DNA of 37,929 nucleotides from assembly GCA_025351745.1 (NCBI GenBank), contig JANXVI010000021.1, positions 1-37,929 on the forward strand, in the 5' to 3' direction. Shown in pieces: positions 1 through 7,795 of this stretch (its first letter is position 1; each line of letters begins with the position of its first letter). Position numbers and translations under genes: made by a program. The notes below the pieces were generated by a model. That model saw nothing but the letters and a program-made list of their open reading frames with translations, was not told the DNA's origin and ran no database searches. Origin of the DNA: Rhodoferax sp. (GTDB lineage: Bacteria > Pseudomonadota > Gammaproteobacteria > Burkholderiales > Burkholderiaceae_C).

Positions 1-90
1 AAAATAGCGGTATACACCCGGTAGGTTGGGTAATTTGGCAACCAGATCGAGCACTTGCTGGCGTGCTTCTGAGATATTTGGTTCAGTCAT
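1..90 (-). CDS. uvrC: Excinuclease ABC subunit C, N-terminal fragment
   Basis: Only the first 30 codons are inside the window; the gene runs off the left edge. The ATG at position 90 (minus strand) opens a frame that reads through to base 1 and ends in LPNLPGVYRYF. The PGVYRYF stretch matches the start of the GIY-YIG nuclease domain of UvrC, which makes the 3' incision during nucleotide excision repair in complex with UvrB. UvrC proteins of related betaproteobacteria have a similar short acidic leader before this motif. It lies 33 bp downstream of acpS on the same strand. The identification rests on a short motif, so another GIY-YIG protein is possible. Confidence 0.7.
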   Translation of the reverse strand, partial: MTEPNISEARQQVLDLVAKLPNLPGVYRYF

Positions 91-123
91 GATGCAATCA
101 ATCTGCAGCGCTTGTGGAAGTCG

Positions 124-531
124 CTACTTTAGCAGGGATTGTTCGATTTCGATGATGACGAAGGCGATGGCGTAATCAGTTTCATCACTGACGGAGATAC
201 GCGCGTGCAAACTGCGCTCTTGCATCCATTGCAGCATATTACCGTTAGTCTGCACGACAGGCTGGCCCTGGTCGTTATTCAGCGTTTGCATGGCATGCCA
301 GTTCATTGGATCACGCATGCCCATGCCTACGGCTTTGGAAAAAGCTTCTTTTGCGGCGAACCGGGTAGCCAGATAACGCAGGCCGCGTGCCTCTACCAGG
401 GCTTTGCGTTCGTGGTAAATGACCAGCTCTTCTGGCCCCAGGATTTTTTCAGCAAAGCGTTCACCGTTACGCGCCAATGCATCTTGCATGCGCGAGATTT
501 GCACGATGTCGGTGCCTATGCCGTAGATCAT
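124..531 (-). CDS. acpS: Holo-[acyl-carrier-protein] synthase
   Basis: AcpS transfers 4'-phosphopantetheine from coenzyme A to the conserved serine of acyl carrier protein, making active holo-ACP in the cytoplasm. The 135-residue product has the usual size. It starts with the family signature [10 protein letters not shown], whose Asp8 binds Mg2+, and carries the second signature [10 protein letters not shown] near residues 58-67, with the metal-binding Glu. The ATG at 531 is preceded 8 bases upstream by a G-rich stretch (GTGGGGG) that belongs to a dispersed repeat and is the only Shine-Dalgarno-like sequence there. Its substrate AcpP is encoded about 13 kb away in the same window. Family assignment is secure. 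Confidence 0.96.
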   Translation of the reverse strand: MIYGIGTDIVQISRMQDALARNGERFAEKILGPEELVIYHERKALVEARGLRYLATRFAAKEAFSKAVGMGMRDPMNWHAMQTLNNDQGQPVVQTNGNMLQWMQERSLHARISVSDETDYAIAFVIIEIEQSLLK

Positions 532-538
532 GTGGATT

Positions 539-620
539 GGGCCCCCACGCTCCGCCTCTGGCGCGGGTTGCTGCCCCCCGAAAATGCGCGTTTCGCCATG
601 GGACGGCCCAGCGGCGAAAC
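539..620 (-). repeat. GC-rich dispersed repeat, copy 1 (acpS-pdxJ gap)
   Basis: The gap between pdxJ and acpS is filled by a GC-rich element beginning GGGCCCCCACGCTCCG on the plus strand. Its first ~43 bases match the reverse complement of the element inside ppc at 35634-35701 almost base for base, including CCCCCACGCTCCG, CTCTG, CGGGT and GCTGCCCCCC. Its end lies 8 bp from the acpS start codon and may supply the ribosome-binding purines. Confidence 0.75.
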
Positions 621-628
621 CCTTGGCA

Positions 629-1387
629 CTAAGAGAGGCATTGCAGGTACGCCTTGACGGTGGCGGTGTAGCCCAGCTCCAACGCGTCGGCGATCAGCGC
701 GTGACCGATGGACACTTCATCCAGGCCCAGCACGGTATGCGCGAACTCAGCCAGGTTGTCGCGATTAAGGTCGTGACCGGCATTCACACCCAGGCCCACA
801 TCCAGCGCAGCATGCGCAGCGCGGGCGAAGCGCTGCAATTGCGCATCCTGTTCGGAAGTGCCCCAAGCTGCAGCGTAGGGTTCGGTATAAAGTTCGACGC
901 GGTCGGCGCCCACGGCCTTGACGGCGGGCATGGCAGCGGCGTCTGCGTCCATGAACAGGCTCACGCGCAAGCCCATGGCGTGGGCCTGGTCGATGAGCGG
1001 TTTTAAGCGCGCGGCATCTTGCGGAAAGGTCCAGCCATGGTCGCTGGTGAACTGGCCTTCGGAATCGGGCACAAAGGTAACCTGGTGCACCGGCAGCTTG
1101 CGCGCCACCAAATCGGCCACACATTCCATCAGGTTGTGAAACGGGTTGCCCTCTACGTTGTACTCGCGGTCTGGCCAATCCTTCAGCAACACAGCCAGGT
1201 CGCGCACATCGTCGGCACGGATGTGGCGCGCATCAGGGCGTGGATGCACGGTGATACCCGCAGCACCCGCTTGCAGGCAGAGTGTGGCCGCCTTGGTCAC
1301 GCTGGGAATACCCAAGTGCCGGGTGTTGCGCAGGTGAGCCACCTTGTTCAGGTTGACCGAGAGATTGATCTTGGATGTGGGAGTCAT
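629..1387 (-). CDS. pdxJ: Pyridoxine 5'-phosphate synthase
   Basis: PdxJ condenses 1-deoxy-D-xylulose 5-phosphate with 3-amino-2-oxopropyl phosphate to form pyridoxine 5'-phosphate, the last ring-closing step of DXP-dependent vitamin B6 synthesis. The 252-residue product is a TIM-barrel protein of normal length. Motifs seen are [12 protein letters not shown] near residues 13-24, [12 protein letters not shown] near 44-55, YNVEGNP, and the C-terminal GHALIADAL phosphate-binding region. The open frame extends 32 codons further upstream, but that part reads through repeat-like DNA and has no family similarity, so the ATG at 1387 ([12 protein letters not shown]) is chosen. The usual acidic/His residue in the first motif is replaced by Asn/Lys, which I believe is a normal betaproteobacterial variant. 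It sits between recO and acpS, as in many proteobacteria. Confidence 0.93.
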   Translation of the reverse strand: MTPTSKINLSVNLNKVAHLRNTRHLGIPSVTKAATLCLQAGAAGITVHPRPDARHIRADDVRDLAVLLKDWPDREYNVEGNPFHNLMECVADLVARKLPVHQVTFVPDSEGQFTSDHGWTFPQDAARLKPLIDQAHAMGLRVSLFMDADAAAMPAVKAVGADRVELYTEPYAAAWGTSEQDAQLQRFARAAHAALDVGLGVNAGHDLNRDNLAEFAHTVLGLDEVSIGHALIADALELGYTATVKAYLQCLS

Positions 1388-1398
1388 ATTGATTTTCC

Positions 1399-1495
1399 GC
1401 CGGGCCGCACCAAGGCCTCTGGACCGCTTGGCGGCCAGTCCAGCGAGGGAAAACGCACGCCCTTGGGGAGCAGCGCAGTACACGAAGTGACAAGC
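1399..1495. repeat. Decayed GC-rich repeat, copy 2 (recO-pdxJ gap)
   Basis: The gap upstream of pdxJ contains GGGCCGCACCAAGG and, further on, GCCCTTGGGGAGCAGCGCAG followed by TACACGAAGTG. These blocks occur in the same order as in the clearer copies at 13810-13881 (CGCCCCAAGG ... CCCTTTAAGGGGG ... TACACGC ... GAAGTG) and inside ppc. The spacing is less regular, so this looks like a diverged copy. Confidence 0.5.
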
Positions 1496-1510
1496 ATAGG
1501 GGCCATGTTC

Positions 1511-2260
1511 TTAGAGACTTTGGATGTCCATCATCATCTGGCGGGTACGCAGGGTTTTGACACCGCAATGGTAGTGCAGCAGCGTGCGCAACTGCGGCTT
1601 GAGTTCAGTGGCCACGGCAGCGCAAGCGCGCAGCGTCATGGTAAACGGCGCACGGTCTTGCAGCGCCGCTTGCAACGCGGTCCATTGCTCGCCGCGGAGG
1701 CTTGCGCGGTCATCGGCATGGGCCTGGCGCAAGCCGCCTTCGGGGACCAGGCAGTACGCGGCGTCAGGCTCTAGCGCGCCCAAAGTCATGGTCTGCGTAT
1801 TGAGCTGCGGCAGCAAGCCGATTTCGCGCAGCAGCAGCAATTCGTAAGTACGCAGCGCGGCCTGCAATGCCTCGCCATGCTCGCTGGCAAGGACGCGCAC
1901 CACATTGGCATAGACATCGAACAGGCCGGGGTGGGGATCGTCGCGCGCCAACAGGGTCAGCAGTAGTTCATTGAGGTAATAGCCTGACAGCAATGCATCA
2001 CCGGTGGGCATCACATGGCCACCCTGCCATTCGGCGCTTTTGAGCGTGCGGATCTCGGCATCGCCACCAAAGGCAACATGCAGCATCTGCAAGGGCAGCA
2101 GCACGGGGCGGAAGCTCGAACTGGGTCGCTTGGCACCCTTGGCCACCAGCGCAATGCGGCCGTAGTGCCGCGTAAAAACTTCCAGGATCAGGCTGGACTC
2201 GCTCCAGTCGTAGCGGTGCAGCACATACGCAGGCTCGTCAGCTATACGCTTGGTCGCCAT
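1511..2260 (-). CDS. recO: DNA repair protein RecO
   Basis: RecO works with RecF and RecR to load RecA onto SSB-coated single-stranded DNA at gaps, and anneals complementary strands. The 249-residue protein has the expected N-terminal OB-fold start ([21 protein letters not shown] with the phase-typical [13 protein letters not shown] following at about residues 34-46) and a C-terminal helical part. No zinc-binding cysteine cluster is evident, as is common in proteobacterial RecO. The ATG at 2260 gives the normal start. The gene lies between era and pdxJ, a widely conserved order (era-recO-pdxJ-acpS). A repeat element separates it from era, so co-transcription with era is likely but not certain. 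Confidence 0.94.
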   Translation of the reverse strand: MATKRIADEPAYVLHRYDWSESSLILEVFTRHYGRIALVAKGAKRPSSSFRPVLLPLQMLHVAFGGDAEIRTLKSAEWQGGHVMPTGDALLSGYYLNELLLTLLARDDPHPGLFDVYANVVRVLASEHGEALQAALRTYELLLLREIGLLPQLNTQTMTLGALEPDAAYCLVPEGGLRQAHADDRASLRGEQWTALQAALQDRAPFTMTLRACAAVATELKPQLRTLLHYHCGVKTLRTRQMMMDIQSL

Positions 2261-2307
2261 GGATAGGCTGTCTTAGTCACGCAAACACCGTGGAACCGGT
2301 TTTGCCG

Positions 2308-2373
2308 GGCCACTGGCGTTGCCCCCTGCAAGGGGGAAAGCGGCTACGCGCAGCGAGCAAGCCGTGTGGTGTG
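2308..2373. repeat. GC-rich dispersed repeat, copy 3 (era-recO gap)
   Basis: Directly after the era stop codon (2375) lies TTGCCCCCTGCAAGGGGGAA, a palindromic CCCCCTGCAAGGGGG core, followed by GCGGCTACGCGCAGCGAGCAA and GTGTGG. The arrangement parallels the copy at 13810-13881 (CCCCTTTAAGGGGG, AGCTACACGCAGCGAACGAAG, TGGGGGGC). The core can form a hairpin in the era-recO transcript. Confidence 0.75.
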
Positions 2374-2374
2374 C

Positions 2375-3433
2375 TCATTCGTACCCAAAGCTGCGCACCC
2401 GCGCTTCGTCGTCAGCCCAGCCGGAGCGCACCTTTACCCACAACTCGATAAAGACCTTGGCGTCTGCAAGCTTCTCCAGCTCGACGCGGGTTTCCATGCC
2501 GATGCGTTTGATACGCTCGCCCTTGTCGCCAATGACCATGGCCTTGTGCGTGTCACGCTCCACAACGATGGTCGCAGCAATACGCAACAGGCGCTTCTGG
2601 CCCTTGCGCTGGGGTGGTTCTTCTTCAAACTTGTCAATGACCACTGTGGAGGTGTAAGGCAGTTCGTCGCCCGTCAGGCGGAACAACTTTTCACGCACCA
2701 GTTCGCTGGCCAAGAATTTCTCGCTGCGGTCGGTCAGCTCGTCTTGGGCATACCACCACGCTTGCTGGGGCAGGTATTTCTCACAGACGCCGAGCAGGCG
2801 CTCCACGTCTTTGGCATTGTTGGCCGACATCGGAATAAATTCCGAAAAACTGTGCTTGCCCTGCATGGTTTGCAGCCACGGAGCGATGTCGCCCCGGCGG
2901 TGGATGTTGTCGAACTTGTTGGCGATCAGCAGTGTCGGAATATCCTTGCCCAAGAGGGCCAGCACGCGCGCGTCGGCCGGGGTGAAGCTGCCCGCCTCGA
3001 CGACAAACAAAATCAGGTCCACATCGGCTACGGCGCCTTGCACGGTCTTGTTCAGCGCCTTGTTCAACGCGTTGGCATGCAGGGTCTGAAAACCCGGTGT
3101 ATCGACAAACACAAACTGCGTGGCGCCACGGGTGTGCATGCCGGTGATGCGGTGGCGCGTGGTCTGCGCCTTGCGAGAGGTAATGCTGATCTTTTGCCCC
3201 ACCAATGCATTGAGCAGGGTGGACTTGCCGACATTTGGCTTGCCGACGATGGCGACCAGGCCGCAGCGCTGGTCTCCCTCCGCGGCTGCCCCGGGCTGAG
3301 CCAGCTTGGGCGTGCTCTTGAGCATTCCTTCGAGCATGCTGTCCAGATCGGGTTGTTGGTCGTTTCCATCGCCAGCCCTCGTAGAATCTACGTGCGGTGC
3401 TATATTTTTTGGAGTATCTTTTCTTACGGTCAT
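2375..3433 (-). CDS. era: GTPase Era, ribosome maturation
   Basis: Era is a small GTPase that binds the 3' end of 16S rRNA and helps 30S subunit assembly. The 352-residue product carries G1 GKPNVGKS (64-71), switch-region [13 protein letters not shown] (86-98), G3 DTPG (111-114), G4 NKFD (172-175) and a C-terminal KH RNA-binding domain (roughly 260-340) with [12 protein letters not shown]. Era is usually about 300 residues; here about 55 residues precede the GTPase domain and have no family similarity. Part of this extension is encoded by DNA resembling an intergenic repeat (3373-3415). The ATG at 3433 overlaps the rnc stop (ATGA), supporting translational coupling. An internal ATG start further in is possible. 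Confidence 0.95.
   Translation of the reverse strand: MTVRKDTPKNIAPHVDSTRAGDGNDQQPDLDSMLEGMLKSTPKLAQPGAAAEGDQRCGLVAIVGKPNVGKSTLLNALVGQKISITSRKAQTTRHRITGMHTRGATQFVFVDTPGFQTLHANALNKALNKTVQGAVADVDLILFVVEAGSFTPADARVLALLGKDIPTLLIANKFDNIHRRGDIAPWLQTMQGKHSFSEFIPMSANNAKDVERLLGVCEKYLPQQAWWYAQDELTDRSEKFLASELVREKLFRLTGDELPYTSTVVIDKFEEEPPQRKGQKRLLRIAATIVVERDTHKAMVIGDKGERIKRIGMETRVELEKLADAKVFIELWVKVRSGWADDEARVRSFGYE
3373..3415. repeat. GCTAT-type dispersed repeat inside the era 5' coding region
   Basis: The plus strand reads AGCCCTCGT at 3374 and GCTAT at 3399. In the two intergenic copies (25353-25400 and 36998-37046) TAGCCCTCGTC and GCTAT are separated by exactly the same distance (26 bp from start to start). 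The right arm of the final hairpin is degenerate here. The element lies within codons 7-21 of era. Confidence 0.5.
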
Positions 3434-4116
3434 GGTTTGACTTTTGCCTTGATGGTTAGCAGCATCGCGGCAGCTGCGGCCTGTTCGCCAGATCGGCGGG
3501 AGCCGCCTATGCCCCGCTCGGCCAAACGCAATTCGGGAATTTCACACTCCACGTCGAAGCTTTGCTTGTGCGCCGCACCCAGGGTGCCGACGACTTTGTA
3601 CAGAGGCAGCTTCATTTTGCGACCCTGCAACCACTCTTGCAACTCGGTTTTGGGGTCTTTGCCTATGGCGTCCATGTCCGGGTTGATTTCCACGCCCTGG
3701 AAGAGCCGTTGCACAAGCGCCTGGGCTACAGCAAATCCTGCGTCGAGGTATACCGCTCCGATGATGGCTTCCAGCGTATCGGCCAGGATGGACGGGCGCT
3801 TTTGTCCGCCGGAACGCACTTCGCCTTCACCCAGGCGCATGACCTCAGGCAGCTCCAAACTGACAGCCAGTTGGTGCAAGGTATCTTGCTTGACGAGGTT
3901 GGCGCGAACCCGGGACAGGTCGCCTTCGGGCAGATCGCCCAAACGGGTATAGAGAAGATCGGAAACTGCTAGATTGAGCACCGAGTCGCCCAGAAACTCC
4001 AGACGCTCGTAGTGGTCGCTTGAGAAGCTGCGGTGGGTCAGTGCCTGGGTAAGCAACGAAGCATTGGAGAATTCGTGTTGCAAGCGACGCTGCAACTCCA
4101 CTAGTCCAGGCGCCAC
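3430..4116 (-). CDS. rnc: Ribonuclease III
   Basis: RNase III cuts double-stranded RNA, including the 30S rRNA precursor. The 228-residue protein has the RNase III signature [11 protein letters not shown] (38-48), with the catalytic Glu/Asp at 40 and 44, the second acidic pair Asp113 and Glu116 in [13 protein letters not shown], and a C-terminal double-stranded RNA-binding domain (about 155-225) with the [12 protein letters not shown] helix. The start is GTG at 4116, one base after the stop of the upstream DUF4845 gene, so translation is probably coupled. The order lepB-DUF4845-rnc-era is typical for betaproteobacteria. Confident call. Confidence 0.96.
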   Translation of the reverse strand: MAPGLVELQRRLQHEFSNASLLTQALTHRSFSSDHYERLEFLGDSVLNLAVSDLLYTRLGDLPEGDLSRVRANLVKQDTLHQLAVSLELPEVMRLGEGEVRSGGQKRPSILADTLEAIIGAVYLDAGFAVAQALVQRLFQGVEINPDMDAIGKDPKTELQEWLQGRKMKLPLYKVVGTLGAAHKQSFDVECEIPELRLAERGIGGSRRSGEQAAAAAMLLTIKAKVKP

Positions 4117-4117
4117 G

Positions 4118-4477
4118 CTATTTGGAACGACCGGAGTATTTGAGCGTCAGCCACCCAGGGCCGGTCAGGTGGATTTCGCGCTGGTAGCTAAAGCTCACTA
4201 CGACCTTGTCACCCTCTTTGGTGATTTCCAGGTCTTTGGGGTCAACAGATTTGAAGTCATCAACGGCCTGCGCACGTCCAAAATTGTTCCGTATCTCCAC
4301 CACTGAACCTCCTTCCGCCGCTACTTTATTGACCGCCTTGGCAATCGCCTGGTACTCCACCAGGGTAGGAAACACCTGCGCAGCGATGACCCCAGTCACT
4401 GCCAACACGACCCCGACAAAAACCAAACCAAAAAACGTAATGCCACGCTGCTTGGACTTGCTTTGCATCTTTTTCAT
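4118..4477 (-). CDS. DUF4845 small membrane protein
   Basis: A 119-residue protein of the DUF4845 family, routinely found between lepB and rnc in betaproteobacteria; its function is unknown. The N-terminus is basic (MKKMQSKSKQRG), followed by one hydrophobic segment at about residues 13-33 starting ITFFGLVFVGVVLAVTG, resembling a pilin-like or signal-anchor helix. The remainder is a short soluble domain that would lie in the periplasm. The open frame starts 7 codons earlier at 4498 and overlaps lepB, but AGGA lies 8 bases before the ATG at 4477, which decides the start. One base separates its stop from the rnc GTG start. The position suggests co-expression with signal peptidase; no role can be stated. 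Confidence 0.85.
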   Translation of the reverse strand: MKKMQSKSKQRGITFFGLVFVGVVLAVTGVIAAQVFPTLVEYQAIAKAVNKVAAEGGSVVEIRNNFGRAQAVDDFKSVDPKDLEITKEGDKVVVSFSYQREIHLTGPGWLTLKYSGRSK

Positions 4478-4490
4478 AGGAATCTTCCTT

Positions 4491-5456
4491 TCAATCAAAC
4501 GAACCGATACGCTTGGGATTGCTGAAATTCATCCAGACAAAAAAGGCCTTGCCGACGATGTTTTTTTCCGGCACAAAACCCCAATACCGTGAATCCAGCG
4601 AATTATCGCGATTGTCACCCATCATGAAATAGTGGCCTTCAGGCACCTTGCAGCGCACGCCTTCAACCGAATAGAGGCAGCCTTCGCGCCCCGCAAAGTT
4701 GTCGGCCCCCGGTATGAAAGCCGGCCGCGCGTCGTCATTGAGCAGCCTGTGCTTCTTGTCCCCCAGGGTTTCTTCAAATTGCTTGAAGTAGACCGTCAGA
4801 TCCTGGTCCAAAAACTCCGGCACGCTGGCGGTAGGCACGACCTGACCATTGATCGTCAACCGCTTGTTGATGTAATCCACTTGGTCACCCGGCACACCTA
4901 CGACGCGCTTGATGTAGTCCAGGCTTGGCTTGGGTGGGTATCGGAACACCATTACATCGCCGCGCTTGGGGGGAGTGCCTTCAGTGATCTTGGCGTTAAG
5001 GACCGGCAGGCGCAGGCCATAGGTGAATTTGTTGACCAAGATCAGGTCGCCGACCAGCAAGGTCGGAATCATGGAGCCGGATGGAATCTTGAATGGCTCC
5101 ACCAGGAACGACCGCAGAAAGAACACGGAGATGATGACGGGGAACAAACCCGCGGTCCAGTCCAACCACCAAGGTTGCATCAGTATGCGGTTCTTGGCTT
5201 CTGTGATGTTGCCATCTACTTGGCTGATTCCCATCTTGCCAAGGTCTTCACGGCGCTTCGCGTCGGATGCCTCGAGCACAGCCGCGGCCTTTTGCCGCTG
5301 CGGCAGAAAATAGAAGCGTTCGGCGAGCCAGTAGGCTCCTGTGACGACCGTCGCCATAAAAAGCAACAAGGCGAAGTTGCCCTCCACCACGCCAAAATAC
5401 CAGGACACCGCGTAAGCGACAAATGCTGCCAGAACGGCTGAGGTTATGGCTTGCAT
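4491..5456 (-). CDS. lepB: Signal peptidase I
   Basis: LepB cleaves signal peptides from Sec- and Tat-exported proteins at the outer face of the inner membrane. The 321-residue protein has two N-terminal hydrophobic segments (about 6-48), a cytoplasmic loop and a further membrane segment around 101-118, followed by box B PSGSMIPTL with nucleophile Ser128 and box D DYIKRVVG with general base Lys183. Box E GDNRDNSLDSR is near the C-terminus. Length and topology match the E. coli type. The ATG at 5456 is 43 bp downstream of lepA, and its 3' end lies just before the DUF4845 gene, in line with one lepA-lepB-rnc-era transcript. Confidence 0.96.
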   Translation of the reverse strand: MQAITSAVLAAFVAYAVSWYFGVVEGNFALLLFMATVVTGAYWLAERFYFLPQRQKAAAVLEASDAKRREDLGKMGISQVDGNITEAKNRILMQPWWLDWTAGLFPVIISVFFLRSFLVEPFKIPSGSMIPTLLVGDLILVNKFTYGLRLPVLNAKITEGTPPKRGDVMVFRYPPKPSLDYIKRVVGVPGDQVDYINKRLTINGQVVPTASVPEFLDQDLTVYFKQFEETLGDKKHRLLNDDARPAFIPGADNFAGREGCLYSVEGVRCKVPEGHYFMMGDNRDNSLDSRYWGFVPEKNIVGKAFFVWMNFSNPKRIGSFD

Positions 5457-5499
5457 CAGGAATTCCCTCCGATGCGTGTCGCCTTGCGTACCGCGGCGC

Positions 5500-7311
5500 T
5501 CAATCTTCCACCTGCAAAATAGCGAGGAATGCCTCTTGGGGCACTTCCACAGATCCGACTTGTTTCATACGTTTCTTACCTGCCTTTTGTTTTTCAAGGA
5601 GCTTCTTCTTGCGTGAAATGTCGCCGCCATAACACTTGGCCAGCACGTTTTTGCGAAGGGCTTTGATTGTCTCACGGGCAATGACGTTGGCCCCGATGGC
5701 CGCCTGGATGGCGACATCGTACATCTGGCGAGAAATGATTTCGCGCATCTTGGCGACCACGGCCCGGCCGCGGTATTGACTTTGGGCACGGTGCAACATG
5801 ATGGACAGCGCATCGACCTTTTCGCCATTGAGCAAAATATCGACCTTTACGACATCGGCCGCGCGGTATTCCTTGAAATCGTAATCCATGGAGGCATAGC
5901 CACGGCTCACACTCTTGAGCTTGTCAAAGAAGTCGAGCACGATTTCGGCTAACGGCATCTCATAGGTCAGCACGACCTGGCGGCCTTTGTAGGCCATGTT
6001 CATTTGCACGCCACGCTTCTGATTGGCCAGCGTCATGACCACGCCCACATATTCCTGCGGCATATAGAGGTGCATGGTGACGATGGGTTCGCGGATTTCG
6101 GCCATCTTGCCGACGTCTGGCATCTTGGATGGGTTCTCCACCATGATGACCTCGCCGTCGTTCTTCATAACCTGATAGACCACGCTGGGCGCGGTCGTAA
6201 TCAGATCCTGGTCAAACTCGCGCTCCAGTCGCTCCTGCACAATTTCCATGTGCAACAAGCCCAGGAAGCCACAACGGAACCCAAAACCCAGGGCCTGCGA
6301 GACTTCGGGCTCGTAGTGCAGGGACGCATCGTTGAGCTTGAGCTTCTCCAACGCATCGCGCAGTGAATCGTATTCGCTGGCTTCGGTGGGGTACAGACCG
6401 GCAAACACCTGGGGCTGGATTTCCTTGAAGCCAGGTAACGCTTCAGTCGCCGTAAAGGCCGCGCCACCGGAGCCTTGCTTGATGAGGGTGACGGTGTCGC
6501 CAACCTTGGCAGCCTGCAGCTCCTTGATACCCGCAATGATGTATCCCACCTCGCCCGCTTCGAGTGATTGGCGCGGCTGATTGGCGGGCGTGAACACGCC
6601 CAGGTTGTCTGCGTTGTACATGGCACCAGACGCCATCATCTTGATTCGCTCACCCTTGGCCAAGCGACCGTCGACCACGCGCACCAACATCACGACACCA
6701 ACATAACTATCGAACCAGCTGTCGATGATCATGGCGCGTAGCGGGCCATCTGGATTGCCCTTGGGTGCAGGGATCTTGGCAACGATGGCTTCCAAGATTT
6801 CGTCAATGCCTACGCCGGTCTTTGCAGAGCATTGAATGGCATCAGTCGCGTCGATACCAATCACGTCTTCAATTTCACTGCGCGCGTTGTCGGGGTCAGC
6901 ATTGGGCAAGTCAATCTTGTTGAGTACCGGCAGCACTTCCACATGCAGGTCCAACGCGGTATAGCAATTCGCTACCGTCTGCGCTTCAACACCTTGTGAT
7001 GCATCGACTACCAGCAAAGCGCCCTCGCATGCTGAAAGCGAGCGGCTCACTTCATACGAAAAGTCTACGTGGCCCGGTGTGTCGATCAGATTGAGGTTGT
7101 AGACCTGTCCATCCAGTGCCTTGTATTGCAATGCTGCGGTCTGCGCCTTGATGGTTATCCCACGCTCTTTTTCGATATCCATCGAATCTAGAACCTGTGC
7201 TTGCATGTCGCGTGCTTCGAGTCCACCGCAGCGCTGGATCAAGCGGTCGGCGAGTGTGGATTTACCGTGATCAATGTGCGCGATGATCGAAAAATTTCTG
7301 ATGTGATTCAT
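5500..7311 (-). CDS. lepA: Elongation factor 4 (LepA), back-translocating GTPase
   Basis: LepA/EF4 is a ribosome-binding translational GTPase related to EF-G, implicated in remobilising stalled ribosomes and in initiation or 30S assembly. The 603-residue protein shows the P-loop AHIDHGKST (11-19), switch [24 protein letters not shown] for guanine recognition, and the LepA-specific C-terminal domain ending in basic [16 protein letters not shown] and [10 protein letters not shown]. The frame is open one codon further to a TTG, but ATG at 7311 ([12 protein letters not shown]) fits the family. No good Shine-Dalgarno precedes it. A strong minus-strand terminator lies only 44-74 bp upstream, so its own promoter must be very close or expression must depend on read-through. 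Confidence 0.97.
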   Translation of the reverse strand: MNHIRNFSIIAHIDHGKSTLADRLIQRCGGLEARDMQAQVLDSMDIEKERGITIKAQTAALQYKALDGQVYNLNLIDTPGHVDFSYEVSRSLSACEGALLVVDASQGVEAQTVANCYTALDLHVEVLPVLNKIDLPNADPDNARSEIEDVIGIDATDAIQCSAKTGVGIDEILEAIVAKIPAPKGNPDGPLRAMIIDSWFDSYVGVVMLVRVVDGRLAKGERIKMMASGAMYNADNLGVFTPANQPRQSLEAGEVGYIIAGIKELQAAKVGDTVTLIKQGSGGAAFTATEALPGFKEIQPQVFAGLYPTEASEYDSLRDALEKLKLNDASLHYEPEVSQALGFGFRCGFLGLLHMEIVQERLEREFDQDLITTAPSVVYQVMKNDGEVIMVENPSKMPDVGKMAEIREPIVTMHLYMPQEYVGVVMTLANQKRGVQMNMAYKGRQVVLTYEMPLAEIVLDFFDKLKSVSRGYASMDYDFKEYRAADVVKVDILLNGEKVDALSIMLHRAQSQYRGRAVVAKMREIISRQMYDVAIQAAIGANVIARETIKALRKNVLAKCYGGDISRKKKLLEKQKAGKKRMKQVGSVEVPQEAFLAILQVED

Positions 7312-7354
7312 CAACGAAAACGTTTAAGTGGTTGAATTAAAAAGAACAGACAAG

Positions 7355-7385
7355 AAAAAAGGGCGCGTCGGATGGTGACGCGCCC
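7355..7385 (-). terminator. Rho-independent terminator upstream of lepA
   Basis: A perfect 9-bp stem, GGGCGCGTC (7361-7369) with GACGCGCCC (7377-7385), and a 7-base loop. On the minus strand it is followed at once by six T residues (A-run 7355-7360). It would stop minus-strand transcripts arriving from mucD or from the intergenic region before lepA. Confidence 0.85.
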
Positions 7386-7426
7386 TGAAACCAACAATCA
7401 TTGGCAACTGCGAAGGTTGGACCTTC

Positions 7427-7432
7427 ATTGTA
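7427..7432 (-). promoter_or_regulatory. Possible -10 box of a short transcript or lepA leader
   Basis: The minus strand reads TACAAT here. A weak -35 match (TTTGCT) lies 16 bp upstream. An inverted repeat GAAGGT/ACCTTC (7412-7426) adjoins it at the likely start point, and CCAACAATCATTGG (7391-7404) forms a second small hairpin before the terminator at 7355-7385. The promoter is inferred from one hexamer only. Confidence 0.3.
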
Positions 7433-7502
7433 GGCAAAAAGCGCTGAAAGCAAAGCCCCCAAAACACCACTTGGGCGTCGTTGCGACTCAACAACAGTTA
7501 TT

Positions 7503-7591
7503 TTATTCACAGCTTATCAACAATTCAAAGGGAGAACTTCTGTACAACTTGTGGGCGATCTGTGGATCAGCTGTGGGGGACTTGTCGTCAT
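7503..7591. promoter_or_regulatory. Cluster of DnaA-box-like 9-mers in the mucD-lepA gap
   Basis: Within the 484-bp gap between mucD and lepA, which holds no convincing gene on either strand, lie TTATTCACA (7503-7511) and TTATCAACA (7514-7522). In the opposite orientation come TGTGGGCGA (7550), TGTGGATCA (7561) and TGTGGGGGA (7572). The DnaA consensus is TTATNCACA. The first is a full match, TGTGGATCA has one mismatch to the reverse consensus TGTGGATAA, and the others are weaker. Successive motifs start 11 bp apart (7503/7514; 7550/7561/7572). Function is inferred only. Confidence 0.35.
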
Positions 7592-7721
7592 CCCATATGA
7601 TGGATTTTTCCGAATCCATATATCCAGAAAGTGCTTTGCAAGCTCCATATTCTAACCAATTTCCAGACCGTACTGGTAAGTTAGTGAGCGCAAACGTAGT
7701 CGTAGGTGTTTTGCTCGATAC

Positions 7722-7785
7722 AAAAAATCTATGACGCGGGTGCCCGAAGAAGCCCCAATGCCGTCGGCTTTGGGGGTTGTTCGGG
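7722..7785 (-). terminator. Likely mucD terminator hairpin
   Basis: Just beyond the mucD stop, an interrupted stem pairs CCCGAA (7743-7748) with TTCGGG (7780-7785) and CCCCAA (7753-7758) with TTGGGG (7770-7775). The loop itself contains GCCGTCGGC. On the minus strand a T6 tract (7722-7727) follows about 15 bases after the stem, which is farther than in a typical intrinsic terminator. Confidence 0.45.
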
Positions 7786-7795
7786 GACTGGCGTT

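Noticed and set aside
2366-3952. 528-codon plus-strand open frame opposite era and rnc
   Set aside because: It overlaps two well-identified genes on the other strand and has no recognisable product.
7372-7734. 120-codon open frame on the plus strand in the mucD-lepA gap
   Set aside because: It starts inside a terminator hairpin, has no Shine-Dalgarno, and its product shows no family features; the region looks regulatory.
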